Shown: piece by piece, positions 26,501-36,125 of the stretch
Layout of the letters: each line of letters begins with the position of its first letter
Numbering within the stretch: position 1 is the first letter of the stretch
Assembly: GCF_900496995.4 (NCBI RefSeq)
Contig: NC_044004.1
Coordinates: forward strand, 55,458,224 to 55,522,223
Length of the DNA: 64,000 bases
Direction: 5' to 3'
Origin: Aquila chrysaetos chrysaetos
Taxonomy: Eukaryota > Chordata > Aves > Accipitriformes > Accipitridae
The notes under the pieces: generated by a model
The model's input: the letters and a program-made list of their open reading frames with translations, nothing else
Told to the model about the DNA's origin: nothing
The model's database searches: none
Translations under genes and position numbers: made by a program

Positions 26501-29500
26501 TCAGCTATTATAAGCAGCTAGAAACCAAACCAGTAAGTAGTTATCTTCTTATTTGCAACATTACTACTAACAAAGCTTCAGGCACCAAACAGCAGAATTT
26601 AAACACATACCCATTCTCAAGTTTCAAACTCAAATAAATGTAATTACACATTTACCACAGATTAGACTGATTCCAAATATTATTTTTTCAAATCTCTAGA
26701 GACAGTGCTACAGATGTCAAATATACTTAACACAAAGCAGTGAAATAATATATTCAGAAGTAAAATAATATATTCCCTTTGCATGCAAGCCCCCTCAAGC
26801 TTGTCATTCAGTTCGAGAAGCCACTGTGTCAGGTTTGAAATCCTAATTCCATTCCTTCAAACCAGGCAACACAAAGCTTCATTGTGAGGCCAAGTGTCCC
26901 CGCCAGTTACCACCATCTCTCCCCAACCTGCAATCCATGCTAGAATATTACAGAGACAAGGAATGAGGACTATAGCTCATTCCCTACAGCTAACACAAAA
27001 ATGCCTGTACAACTGACCCTGTGAAAGAAAAAGCACTTCAGTAATATAAACAAATACTAACTACAGCAGACCCAAAGACTCTAGACATTCCTAATGCAGC
27101 AATACAAAAGTAGTACTTAAATTAAACTTTGTGGTCTTCAGAGAACAAAGCAATGTAGGGGTGGATTAAGTAACAGTAAGTCATCTAATTAATGGAACAG
27201 TTTACTTCAGTCTTCCACATTACACAGTTTATCATCACTAAAGCTGCTGAAAAGTGCAATGGATTTGAAGCGGTAACATAAACACTGTTTAACTGTTAAC
27301 AGTCCCAGCTGGCAAACCCTTCTGATAACACCTAAAGATCCGTCTTAATGGGGACTTTCTTTTCATTATCAATATATTTAGCATTATCAAGCATGATACT
27401 ATGTTTTACTTCAGAGAAGTTACTTCTTTATGCCTGAAAATAATTAAGTATGCTTTAGTTTAACAGCTCACCTAGAAAAAAAACCTCAGTTCGAAAGCTA
27501 ATTTACATCACATTTAAGAATGCTTTCATATGCTCCCATGTTCACAGGGAAAAGAACTGAAATGCAAAGGGGCAGTGACAACTAGGCTAGTGCTTTGATT
27601 TACACAGTACAAGGGGAAGTTAGTAGTTTCCTGCCTCTTAATAAAACTAAATGCTTTCTGAAGATTCCCTAATGTGGAACATTACTGACAAACCCACAGA
27701 AGCAGTGTTGAACAATCTGTCAAATCTCCTTCAGTGTAATACTATAAAAAGCTAAACAGATCTTCAAAAAAAACCTATCAAGTGCTTCAAATTCTATCCA
27801 GAATAAAATTTCTAATGTTAGCCCCATTTATTTTTAAGTTGATGGTATCAAATATACACCTTTCCCTTTAGTCACATTCAAGAACCCCACAGAACAAATT
27901 AAGATGGTCAATGCACAGAGGCTGTAAAATATTAAGGAAGCATTTCAATATTTCCTCCTCCAAGTTATCATTTCTATTATACTACAAAAAGCCAAGTACA
28001 GACAACTACAACTTAAGTGTTGCCCCCCTTCAGGGAATTCTAACTAGGAAAGTTAGAAATATTACATGTGCAAATACAATGAGCATACAAGAAAAATCTT
28101 GTTGATATTTTGGAAGTAAACTAAGCACTATGTTTTGTGATAAAACTTGCTTTCATTCACAATGCTCTGCGGTTGTGACACCTAGTATTTACAATTGATT
28201 TACAAATGCTATTACACTAAAGATTTTTTACATCCAATAGACTCACTCTCGACAAATGCAGAGTATCTTCCAAAAATAATTTCAGTTGAGAACCTCATTC
28301 ACATTTGCTCAGCAAATAGCTTTCAATATACAGAGAGCTAATCCTAAAGTCTCCCTGGTCAGTCTTCCAGAAGTATTGTAACTACACAAACTGGAAGAAT
28401 CAATACAAAACTATTAAGCACATGCAGGGCTATGCCACTTCATAAGTTCTAATACAAGACAATATCAGGAAGGATTAAGGCAGCACCTCCAGACAATTAA
28501 AAAAAATAAAATGCAATGAGTCTCAGTACCTGCCCAGTATACCAATGGCCACCCTTCACATAACTACGTGACAATCCATTTCTGGACAAATGGAAGACAT
28601 CTGACTCAGCACAAACATTTTAGTTAAGTCACCACAGTAACAAGTCCCTTAAGATATTTTGAAAGCTACCTAGCATTAATGAAACTCAGACTAACCATTA
28701 TTTCGAGCTCCTGCCCAAAACAGTACATGACAACTCACCTTCAAGGCCCAGCTAACTATGATCTTGACCCAGGGTTATGCCACTCCCCTCAAAAACTAAC
28801 CCAGACAGAATAATTTTTTTTTTTTTTTTTTTCAGTACCAGGCTGCCCATTAAGGATAGGTACAGCTGTACACACCAGAATAAACCTGGAAAAAGGTGTA
28901 AAGTTTGAAGCAGAGCTTATTATCACAAAACAGTTTCCTGGCTGGTCTCAGACAGAAGCCTAAAGGAGCTTGTTTTCACTGCCTTTTATTTCCCACTGCC
29001 ATCAGGGAAAACAGAAAAAGGCCATTTTCATTTTTGGCTGGTTAATCATATCAGCTCCCATTTCCTTTCATCCTACCTTTATCTCACTATTCTGACCACC
29101 AAGCTAAAGTATTTGTATACCAAAGCACTTTTCATTATTAGTCAAATACAAAGTAAGTTCACTAATTGCCATTCAAAGTCCATTTCTTGTATCCAACCTC
29201 TTTCCAGCTACTGAAATTCTACCCCAAAGCACAAGCATGCAGGTTTTAAAAGTTCCTGTAAATACAACATGAATTAAAGTTATATCGTCCACATTTTACC
29301 AATTCACACCTTGAAATCTTGCAATTGTTACACTATTAACTTACCAAAGTCAGGCTGCTTCCACCAGCAGTTTCTAGACTACTAAATTTAAAATCCTTTG
29401 TAATAGTTTACTACTGCTCATAACCAATGCATTCTTTAACCTAAAATTGACTTTGCGTCTACTATTAAACAAAGCCACCACTGGGTTTGCTGCTTTTAAA

Positions 29501-32500
29501 ATAGATGTAATAAAAAAGGGTAGTATTACCAGACAAACTGGAAAGCTTCACATGGCCAATCCTACTCCTCATACACAAGGCAGCACATAATTAAAAGTGA
29601 CATTTATTCAGTACACACGTGTTTTTTGATGTAGGAATCAGCTTGCAGAAGTCCACAAAACATTTGCCTACTCAGCATTTAATGACTGTGCATATCTGCA
29701 CATTACTTGGATTCTGACACTTGCAGATTTAATTAGCATTATTTATTCTTTCTCCACAGCACATAATGACCAACATATCAAAGGAAGGTGTGTATGTCAC
29801 CAGGACAGGAAACAAATACCACTTACAGTAAAAACTGCTTAATCAGGTTTGACTATTGAAGAGAACAACTAACTAGCTTGACTAGGTTTCACAGAGTGCT
29901 GTCAGGTGCTGCCCAGACCACATCCATGTCATCTAATTGTCTACAGAAGTTGTTTAGGAACTCCAGTTGAGAGAGCACAACATTTACATCCCAAAAGGAC
30001 GTAATGTAGCACTGTTGTGCTTTTTTGGTGAAAGTAAAGAGAATTAATTAGTGGAAGAGGCTTCCAAAGTTTTCTTGCATTAAACCAAAGTAAGTTCATT
30101 TGAGAGTTTCCACCTTCTTTTCTAGGGTTTCCAACAAAATGAGAAAACTGCATATCCCAGTTATCAGATGTCTAAGGAAAAAGCATGTCAACTATCTGCT
30201 GGTCCTTATGCTTCTTGCAGATAACTGCTACTACACTACAGTTAGGGTAGCAATTCACAAGGCACAAAATCAAGAGCTATTTATTTTGAAATATTCTGGA
30301 CAAAAAAAAAGGATTTGAGCCCACCCACAAGCAAGTATTATGTGCTGTAAGAAAACAAACCAAGTGATCATATGATATGCAACTCTGAGGAATGAATATA
30401 CAGAGGTAAAAATCATACATAGTATGTGTAATATCAACTGGAAGAGAGGTACCAAGAGCCACCTGTTACCAATTAAACAATGTTAAATAGCGTTCCAGAC
30501 ACCAGGACAGAAAAATTTTCTAGGCATGACATAACAAGGCCTAATACAGAGCAACTACCCTCACTGCATGCATTATTACTTAGGACACCACAGATTTTTA
30601 GAAAGGCATTCACTATTAGAACACAAACATAGGACATGATTTTAACTGAGTGACATCCCACCAAATTAGAACAGAAATGCAAAACATGTACAGGAACAAA
30701 AGACTTAAGTAGAAGAGTCACACACTTCCTCCAGGGTCAGATGGGCACACTGTTCTTTTAGGAAATATAATCTCAGGTTTTAAAAGATGCAAAGAATATT
30801 TACAGCCCTTTTGACTTTTGAAAAATGGGTTACTTGAAAGTACCCTTCAGATTTTCAACATTTAACTTACAACCTTATGACTATAATTAGCAAGCAAGTT
30901 ACAAGGTGTATCAAAATACTTCAGTATCTTTGTGTTTTTTTCTAGCTGCCTAAGCAGGCTGCGCTTGCACTAGCACTTCTCACCCCAGTCTGCATTCTGC
31001 TGCCTCCTTTGCTACTGGAACATGAAACCTACCCATGGGATACGATGACTTTCCACATCTAACATTGTTAGTTCTAAGGCATTCAGACAAGAAAACAAAA
31101 ACTTCCCCAAACTTCCCAAAACTGCTGAGGAGAACAGTTCAGATGACTGGAGGAACAAAACACCTCTGATCTCCCCGCACACTTCTACACCATAGACACA
31201 AAAGCACTGCAAATTACTGTGAGTATACCGAGCCACTCATACAGCCAAGCATAGTATTTTACACCAGCTGAAAAATTAAGACACATTCAATCTTCAGAAG
31301 AGAATTAAAAAAAAAAGTTGTATAATGTATGGATGCTCAAGAAGTCAGTCTTCAACCAAAAAGATAAAAGTACTGGACATACTACTGGTATGCCTGATTA
31401 TTGTGAAGCATGTGATGTACACGAGCTACTTTGATAAACAGCACTGAACATGAGAAAAACTGACCACAATTTAAAAGTTTATTTGTTTAAACAACTGCTT
31501 TGCACACTCAGGAAAAAAAGACTTTTAAACAGTTAAAATTTTTCTGCCTTACATTTACTATATAAGAATCAAGGACAACTGCCACTTTCAGGCAGCTAAC
31601 GGAACACTTGTATTACACAGCACACTTAGATGTGCAGATCACACACTTAGTACCTTCATAACATGAACATTTTAAAGAGGAATAGGTTTTAGGACTTTAA
31701 GAAATGAGTGACTGCTTTAAGTTTCTAGGTTAAAATAGTATCTAAACTTATACCTAACGTTGACTTTAGAATATTTCAAGTGAAAGACAAAACTGAGGAA
31801 AAAGTCACATTAATTCACTTCTAAAACCTTCATTTCCCTTTCACAATGCAGGCTCTCTACCAGCATCCCTCATTTGATTCTCCCCTCTATGCCCTCAAAA
31901 TTCACACTGATCTTTACAAAGCTGCCAAAAGGGTCACATTTTCTCATCAAAATTTCCCACGTACCTCCACACCTGCGGGTAGTATCAGTAAATGAAACAC
32001 AACTCAGTCTCATATGTTATTTTAATGCACTACCTCGAAATAAGCTTGACATTTTATACACTGTGTGAAATGTAATTTTTAAAAATTGCTTTCAGAAAAA
32101 TGTTTATCTCAAAAAAATTTACAAGTCATCCAACATCCTCCTCCTCTCAGAGGAAGCTTTGTATTCAGTCAGAAATGTAATTTACAATTCAAAAGTTTAT
32201 GATGGACATTCTCAATTACTAAACAGCATGCAAGATACATTTATCATGTATCATTTCAGAAAAATGCAAAGAGCAAGCAACTGTGTACACAATACTAGAG
32301 CTGAATACTATACTCATTTCAACCATAGGTCACCGACTATATTACGACAGAAATACCTAGTAATAAGAGTTAAGTCCAAAGTCGAACATGGCCTGCACTG
32401 AATTTACATGTTAACTGCCTGTCAGGAACACAAAAGAAATACCTTTCAGCCTACCTTGAATTTTAGGAGCCATTTTGAACCTTCCAGAATTTCAAGGCCC

Positions 32501-35500
32501 TATACCACTATGTTTGTAACCCTTTGAAATAATACTGTTTCATTTAAAGAAAGTTTAGAGTCCTACCTACTGATGATTAGCTGTTTAAACAAGCATTTTT
32601 CAAATTATACGTAAGTGAAGTTTCACCCATGTATCTTAAAATGCGGAGTTAAATTCACAAGAACTGCATTTGCGCAAGTGTAACAGTAACCGTCATGAAG
32701 CAATAAATAAATAAAAGAACGACAATGCCCATTTCCAATTTAAATGATGAGGGATCAGATGCTCACATGTAAGTTACTTCCACATGATTTATACGCACCT
32801 AAAAGTTACAGGCTTTGTGTGGCTACATTTTAAAGTCACCTTTGGTAAACTACTGTTTACTAAAGCGTTACTATTGGTTTTGTTGTTGACTTTGTGGACT
32901 TTTGCACAGTGTTATCTGCTCACATTTAATCCTCAAAGGCTACAACGTGAGCACACTCTAACAGGACACACTTCTGCATATTCTCACAAATTAATCTAGA
33001 ACAGTCTTGAAAGAGAAACCATCTGGATAGCACAAGAAAAACCGAGAGTTTTAACCTGCCAATGTCACAGAGGTTTAAGTTTTCCCTGCAGTGGAGAAGT
33101 AAACCACTGTGCAACAGGTCTATATTTACTTAGAATAATCTTGCTTTTCTTGGCAACTTCCATGGGACTCTCCACAGTACCCTACACTCAAGTTTCAATA
33201 TTCCTAGAGTTTCAAACATTTTTTCCGGCCTCTTAACAAGACTTAAAATGCATGTTATATTTGACAGCATGGAAGTAGTAGACACATCACTGATTTTAGT
33301 AGGAACCTACATAAAAAAAAAAAGAAGACACAGTCAGTCATGTTTTGCATTTCCTGAGACACATTTTCACACTAGGGAAGCATCGCAGATGACGTCTCTA
33401 CAAACCCAGGTCCAAATTTTGAAGGCCAGCAACAGAAAGGCTTCCCTGTGATCAAGAAGTAAGCCAATCCCTAACCACACATACAATTAAATTGTTCAAT
33501 TGAAAAGCACGTAGTATTTCTACAACATTAAGCATCTATGACCTCAGTCCCTATGAAAGGCTAACTTTAAGCTTTGGTAGGAGAAGTGAGAGCCACCTAA
33601 AAGAACAATAAACAAAAATTGTGTTATTTATATAAATTTGAAAAGCTGATATTTGTTTTCCTGAGCATACTTCAACTATGGCAGAACATTCAACAACAGC
33701 CTTACTTAAACTGTAAGTGTTGCCCTATCTTCCACTTTTACTGGCTCAGCACAACTGTTTTGTCACTACATGGTGAACTGGATCTGGGAAACCAACCTTT
33801 CTGGCAAATGGCATGGCAAAATCAATTGTTTATTTTTGCCTAAATTAGGCCCCAGATCTAGCTCAACATACAACCTCACGCTTATGTAAGAACAATGGAG
33901 AGAATGGTGTGGAGACAGGCTTATGCCAGCACCCATGCCTTTAGAGTCATTTCAATTTCCAATGGCCATCAGTATTACAAATTATGTATCACAACCCCTG
34001 CTAAACTCCACGGTCATCACAAAACACTGAGCTGACAGGAAGCTCTCATCTTCAGATATGTGGGCTACAGATCAGAAATATCAGCTTTTGGATGGGAAAA
34101 CAAGTGTTTAACACTGTGGCCGGAGAACACGGAAATGGTGCTGCTGGTGGTCCAGCTCACTGCCTTAACCACTGACATTCTTCTTGTTCAGAACTGATAG
34201 TCACGCAATTTATAAATGCTGACCGATTTCAATCTCTTCCTTGTCAGTAAAGGTGAGGTGTTTTTTTTTTTTTTGTTCATGGATGAAAATCATAAGAGAA
34301 CGATCAATGTCCCTTACACAAAAGGGTAAAATCAATATTTATTTAAACACAGCGAAGTGATTTTCAAACTTAAACACTTTTTGTCTAACCATGACAAAGC
34401 CTCTCCAAAGTACGCACTGGCTATTTATTCACAGTTGGCAAGCAGCAGCAAGAAACTAGCCCTCCTTAATTTTCTCATTTCCTTGAAACCCTAATACACA
34501 GTCTTCTGCTGTCCACCCCTCATGATACACAAGCATGCGGGATTAGAATAACAACTATACTTGGCCCACTTCCAGCTGCTTCAGTTCTCCGTGGAAGTGC
34601 AGGCTGGGACAAGGCTTATAAAATAGAGCATAACATCATAAACATAACTTAGTACCTAGAATAAGAAAAAAAAAGTACTTAATTACCCTGGAAACGACGA
34701 AAAAGCTCGAGTAGAGACATCCTTTTGATCCGGGAAGGTGACATAACCGGAAAAAGCCAATTTCGTTTGCAACACGCCTCGAGTCTTACCCGTCGCACCG
34801 TTTCCTCGCTTCAGCCGCCAAACTGCCGGGCAGCACACCTTCTCCCTTACAGATCCTCACCCCCGGGAGGCGACCCCGCAAGCCTCCCACTCGCCAGGCC
34901 CCTCTCCCCGCAGACTCCCTGCCTGCCGTCAGGCGAGACCTTCGCCGCTCCCCGGCGGCCGGGAGGGCGCTCGCCGGCCGCGACGAAGAGCCGCCCCCCC
35001 TCGGCGACCGACCGGCGAGTCTAACCCACCCGGCCTCTCCGGGCGGAAAGCAACATGGCCACCCCCACCGCGCCACATGCGCCGAGCAGCCGCCCGCCAG
35101 GCGGCCGGGCCGCCTCTCGCCGCCGCCCAGGGCCGCTGCTCCCTCCTCTCCGCCGCGCCTTCCGGCCCCGGCGGCCCCGTTCCGTCGTCGTCCCCTCCTT
35201 CCCCCCCCAACCCCCGCCGCAGCGCCGCGGGGGCGGCAGGGGCCGCGGGCGGGGCGCGGCACAATGGGCGCCGCGGCGGCAGCCGGCGCCGCCGGCCCGC
35301 AGGCCTCGCTCCCGCCCGCCCGGGATCGCCGCCGGCCCGGCCCGGCCCGGCGCCCCCCGCGGCCGTGTGGCGGCGGCTCGGCCCTCGGGCCGCCGCCTAC
35401 CCCCCCCCCCCCGCCCGCGCAGGCCGGCGCCTGCCGCTCCCCCTCCCCCCGCTCCGTCCCCCTGCCTGCCTGCCCGCCCGCCTGCGTGCGTGCGTGCGCT

Positions 35501-35692
35501 CCTCGCCGGCCTCGCCGCCCGCGCCCCGCCGCCCATCCGCCTGCCGCCCGGCCGGGCGCCCGCCGCGGCCGGGGGAGCCGCCAGAGGAGGCGGCGACGGC
35601 GGCGGGAGGGCGAGGAAGGAGAGGGACTGGGGGGAGAGAGAGAGGCGGGCGGGAGAAGGGAATGAAACACTCACCGGTTCCACCGTCGCCAT
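14475..35692 (-). CDS. EIF4E: EIF4E, eukaryotic translation initiation factor 4E, complete (7 coding exons)
   Basis: This gene encodes the cytoplasmic and nuclear mRNA cap-binding subunit of eIF4F. It binds m7GTP and hands the mRNA to eIF4G, and is restrained by 4E-BPs. The exons are 35675-35692, 25890-25996, 23599-23694, 21477-21540, 19306-19419, 16625-16764 and 14475-14589, joined in descending order. They sum to 654 nt, i.e. 217 residues plus TAA, the usual vertebrate length. All introns are GT-AG and the reading frame closes at every junction. Cap-stacking residues W56 and W102, E103, phosphate-contact R157/K159/K162, W166, eIF4G-facing W73 and the MNK site S209 are all present. The start is fixed by the conserved MATVEP exon and a good Kozak context (A at -3, G at +4). 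The gene diverges from METAP1. I see no break. Identification is near certain. Confidence 0.98.
14590..16624 (-). other. EIF4E: EIF4E intron 6
   Basis: A 2,035-bp AT-rich GT-AG intron. No repeats or embedded genes were recognised. Confidence 0.9.
16625..16764 (-). CDS. EIF4E: EIF4E coding exon 6 (residues 134-180)
   Basis: This 140-nt exon encodes LLCLIGESFDDYSDDVCGAV, then NVRTKGDKIAIWTTE and ENRDAVTHI plus two bases of G180. It holds R157, K159 and K162 (cap phosphates) and W166. T158 and D174 differ from the human A158 and E174 as I recall them, and both changes are conservative. The acceptor is TTTTGTAG and the donor GG|GTAAGT. Confidence 0.95.
16765..19305 (-). other. EIF4E: EIF4E intron 5
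   Basis: A 2,541-bp GT-AG intron. It contains only short open frames on either strand, and none was recognised. Confidence 0.9.
19306..19419 (-). CDS. EIF4E: EIF4E coding exon 5 (residues 96-133, W102/E103 loop)
   Basis: This 114-nt, phase-0 exon encodes DGIEPMWEDEKNKRGGRW and onward to RFWLET. W102 is the second cap-stacking tryptophan, and E103 reads the guanine edge. R112, W113 and the NKQQRR segment follow. The donor is ACA|GTAAGC and the acceptor TTTGCAG. A CR1 retroposon end lies only about 30 bp upstream of this acceptor (see separate entry). Because the exon is a multiple of three, skipping it would be in-frame but would delete the cap pocket. Confidence 0.96.
19420..21476 (-). other. 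EIF4E: EIF4E intron 4, with a CR1 end near its acceptor
   Basis: A 2,057-bp GT-AG intron. A truncated CR1 copy lies 19452-19613, within the last 200 bp of the intron as transcribed. The remainder is unremarkable. Confidence 0.9.
19452..19613 (-). mobile_element. CR1 retroposon fragment (3' end), antisense to the plus strand
   Basis: The plus strand begins CATAGAATCATAGAAAGGTT and continues GGGTTGGAAGGGACCTTAAA. This is the reverse complement of the avian CR1 3' terminus with its duplicated octamer. It then jumps from CCCCCCTGCCC to ACTAGAACAGGAACACTTCC and on through AACCTGTTCCAGTGCCTCAT, so a central part of the usual 3' UTR is missing. The element therefore reads on the minus strand, the same orientation as EIF4E. 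Its octamer terminus is about 30 bp upstream of the exon 5 splice acceptor. The distal boundary is approximate. Confidence 0.93.
21477..21540 (-). CDS. EIF4E: EIF4E coding exon 4 (residues 74-95)
   Basis: This 64-nt exon completes A74 and encodes LYNHIQLSSN through DYSLFK, part of the cap-binding alpha/beta fold before the W102 loop. The acceptor is CCAATAG and the donor AAG|GTATGC. It ends in phase 0. Confidence 0.95.
21541..23598 (-). other. EIF4E: EIF4E intron 3
   Basis: A 2,058-bp GT-AG intron, AT-rich. Nothing was recognised inside it. Confidence 0.9.
23599..23694 (-). CDS. EIF4E: EIF4E coding exon 3 (residues 42-74)
   Basis: This 96-nt exon starts with the last base of the R42 codon and runs WALWFFKNDKSKTW to EDFW. 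It carries W43, W46, the cap-sandwiching W56 and the eIF4G/4E-BP-contacting W73. The acceptor is TTTAG and the donor reads GC|GTAAGT, so the A74 codon is split after two bases. The sequence agrees with the vertebrate family throughout. Confidence 0.96.
23695..25889 (-). other. EIF4E: EIF4E intron 2
   Basis: A 2,195-bp GT-AG intron, AT-rich. Nothing was recognised inside it. Confidence 0.9.
25890..25996 (-). CDS. EIF4E: EIF4E coding exon 2 (residues 7-42, flexible N-terminal tail)
   Basis: This 107-nt exon encodes the acidic, disordered N-terminal tail, beginning ETTPNPQPSEEE and ending in the conserved HPLQN plus two bases of the R42 codon. The HPL motif lies where eIF4G and 4E-BPs dock on the dorsal face. 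The acceptor is TTCAAACAG and the donor GTAAAT. The tail differs from the mammalian one (for example PNPQPSEEEKTEPAPS), as expected for a bird. The rest of the protein is nearly invariant. Confidence 0.95.
28814..28832. repeat. T19 homopolymer in EIF4E intron 1
   Basis: An uninterrupted run of 19 T on the plus strand (A on the transcribed RNA). No retroposon body was recognised next to it. Confidence 0.9.
35400..35412. repeat. C13 homopolymer in the EIF4E CpG island
   Basis: Thirteen consecutive C on the plus strand (G on the transcribed EIF4E RNA), within intron 1. Confidence 0.9.
35461..35499. repeat. CCTG/CGTG tetranucleotide repeat
   Basis: An imperfect tandem tetranucleotide tract of the form (CCTG)n (CCCG)n (CGTG)n inside the EIF4E CpG island. 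It is probably length-polymorphic. Confidence 0.75.
35675..35692 (-). CDS. EIF4E: EIF4E coding exon 1 (residues 1-6)
   Basis: Eighteen coding bases give MATVEP and are followed directly by the donor GTGAGT on the minus strand. This very short first coding exon is the usual vertebrate EIF4E arrangement. The ATG overlaps a YY1-like AAGATGGCGAC motif. The Met-Ala start predicts removal of initiator methionine, so the protein is itself a candidate substrate of the neighbouring METAP1 product. Confidence 0.96.
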
Positions 35693-35710
35693 CTTAGATC
35701 GATCTGATCG
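35693..35710 (-). other. EIF4E: EIF4E short 5' leader
   Basis: The minus strand reads CGATCAGATCGATCTAAG immediately before ATG. As I recall it, this matches the human EIF4E leader, which is also only about 20 nt. It places the transcription start close to 35,710-35,715. GATC occurs three times in it (two perfect copies overlap at GATCGATC or GATCAGATC). Confidence 0.65.
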
Positions 35711-35732
35711 CAGAAGCGCTGCGGGGAGGGGG

Positions 35733-35745
35733 AAGGGGCGGATAA
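35733..35745 (-). promoter_or_regulatory. EIF4E: 4EBE-like core promoter element of EIF4E
   Basis: TTATCCGCCCCTT on the minus strand lies roughly 20-35 bp upstream of the presumed start site and is preceded by a T run. The human EIF4E promoter has a basal polypyrimidine element at about -25 (4EBE, bound by hnRNP K) with a similar TTACCCCCCCTT-like core. The equivalence is inferred from sequence and position. Confidence 0.5.
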
Positions 35746-35783
35746 AAAAACCCAGCGTCAAACCCGGTTGGCCGCCCGGCGGT

Positions 35784-35789
35784 CACGTG
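35784..35789. promoter_or_regulatory. EIF4E: E-box CACGTG, proximal, EIF4E promoter
   Basis: A palindromic TCACGTGA 92 bp upstream of the EIF4E start codon. EIF4E is an established MYC/MAX target through paired CACGTG boxes in its promoter. USF and TFE3-type factors could also bind. Confidence 0.75.
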
Positions 35790-35926
35790 AGCCCGGCGGC
35801 CGTTTAGGAAGGGGGAGGGGAGGAGTCCGCCTTCGGGCCCCGGGCGGGGCGCGGTGCCTGCCGGGAGCTGTAGTCGCCGAGCGCGGCGGAGGCCGGCAGC
35901 CCCTCCCTCTCCCGGCCCGGCGCCGT

Positions 35927-35932
35927 CACGTG
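35927..35932. promoter_or_regulatory. EIF4E: E-box CACGTG, distal, EIF4E promoter
   Basis: GTCACGTGGGG 235 bp upstream of the start codon and 143 bp from the proximal box. Together they reproduce the two-E-box layout known for the mammalian EIF4E promoter. Confidence 0.72.
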
Positions 35933-36125
35933 GGGAGGAAGAGGCGGGCGGCGGGGTGCGGCAGAGCGCCGGTGTCAGCGTACGGGGGGTGCCCGGGGCC
36001 GCTACTGCCCGGCTTGGTTACGGCCCGGCTTCCCCCGAACGCCGGGCCCGGGGACCGTTCAGTTCGTCCGCCCGGGGCGGGGGGGTGTGTGTGTGGCTCC
36101 AGCTGCCCGCTGCTCCCCCGGGAAA

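Larger units (their letters stand above)
25997..35674 (-). other. EIF4E: EIF4E intron 1
   Basis: This intron spans 9,678 bp. Its first 900 bp as transcribed (about 34,780-35,674) are extremely GC-rich and form half of the promoter CpG island. The rest is AT-rich. It holds a T19 run at 28814-28832 and a T run near 34,261. No exon of an alternative transcript was recognised, although vertebrate EIF4E is known to use alternative first exons. Confidence 0.88.
34780..36125. promoter_or_regulatory. EIF4E: CpG-island promoter of EIF4E
   Basis: About 1.3 kb of dense CG dinucleotides and GC boxes surround EIF4E exon 1, against an AT-rich background on both sides. It includes the core promoter, two CACGTG E-boxes and a GC-rich first-intron segment. 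Long uninterrupted frames here (up to 294 codons on the minus strand and 250 on the plus) are low-complexity Arg/Pro/Ala/Gly translations of GC-rich DNA, not genes. The boundaries are by eye. Confidence 0.88.
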
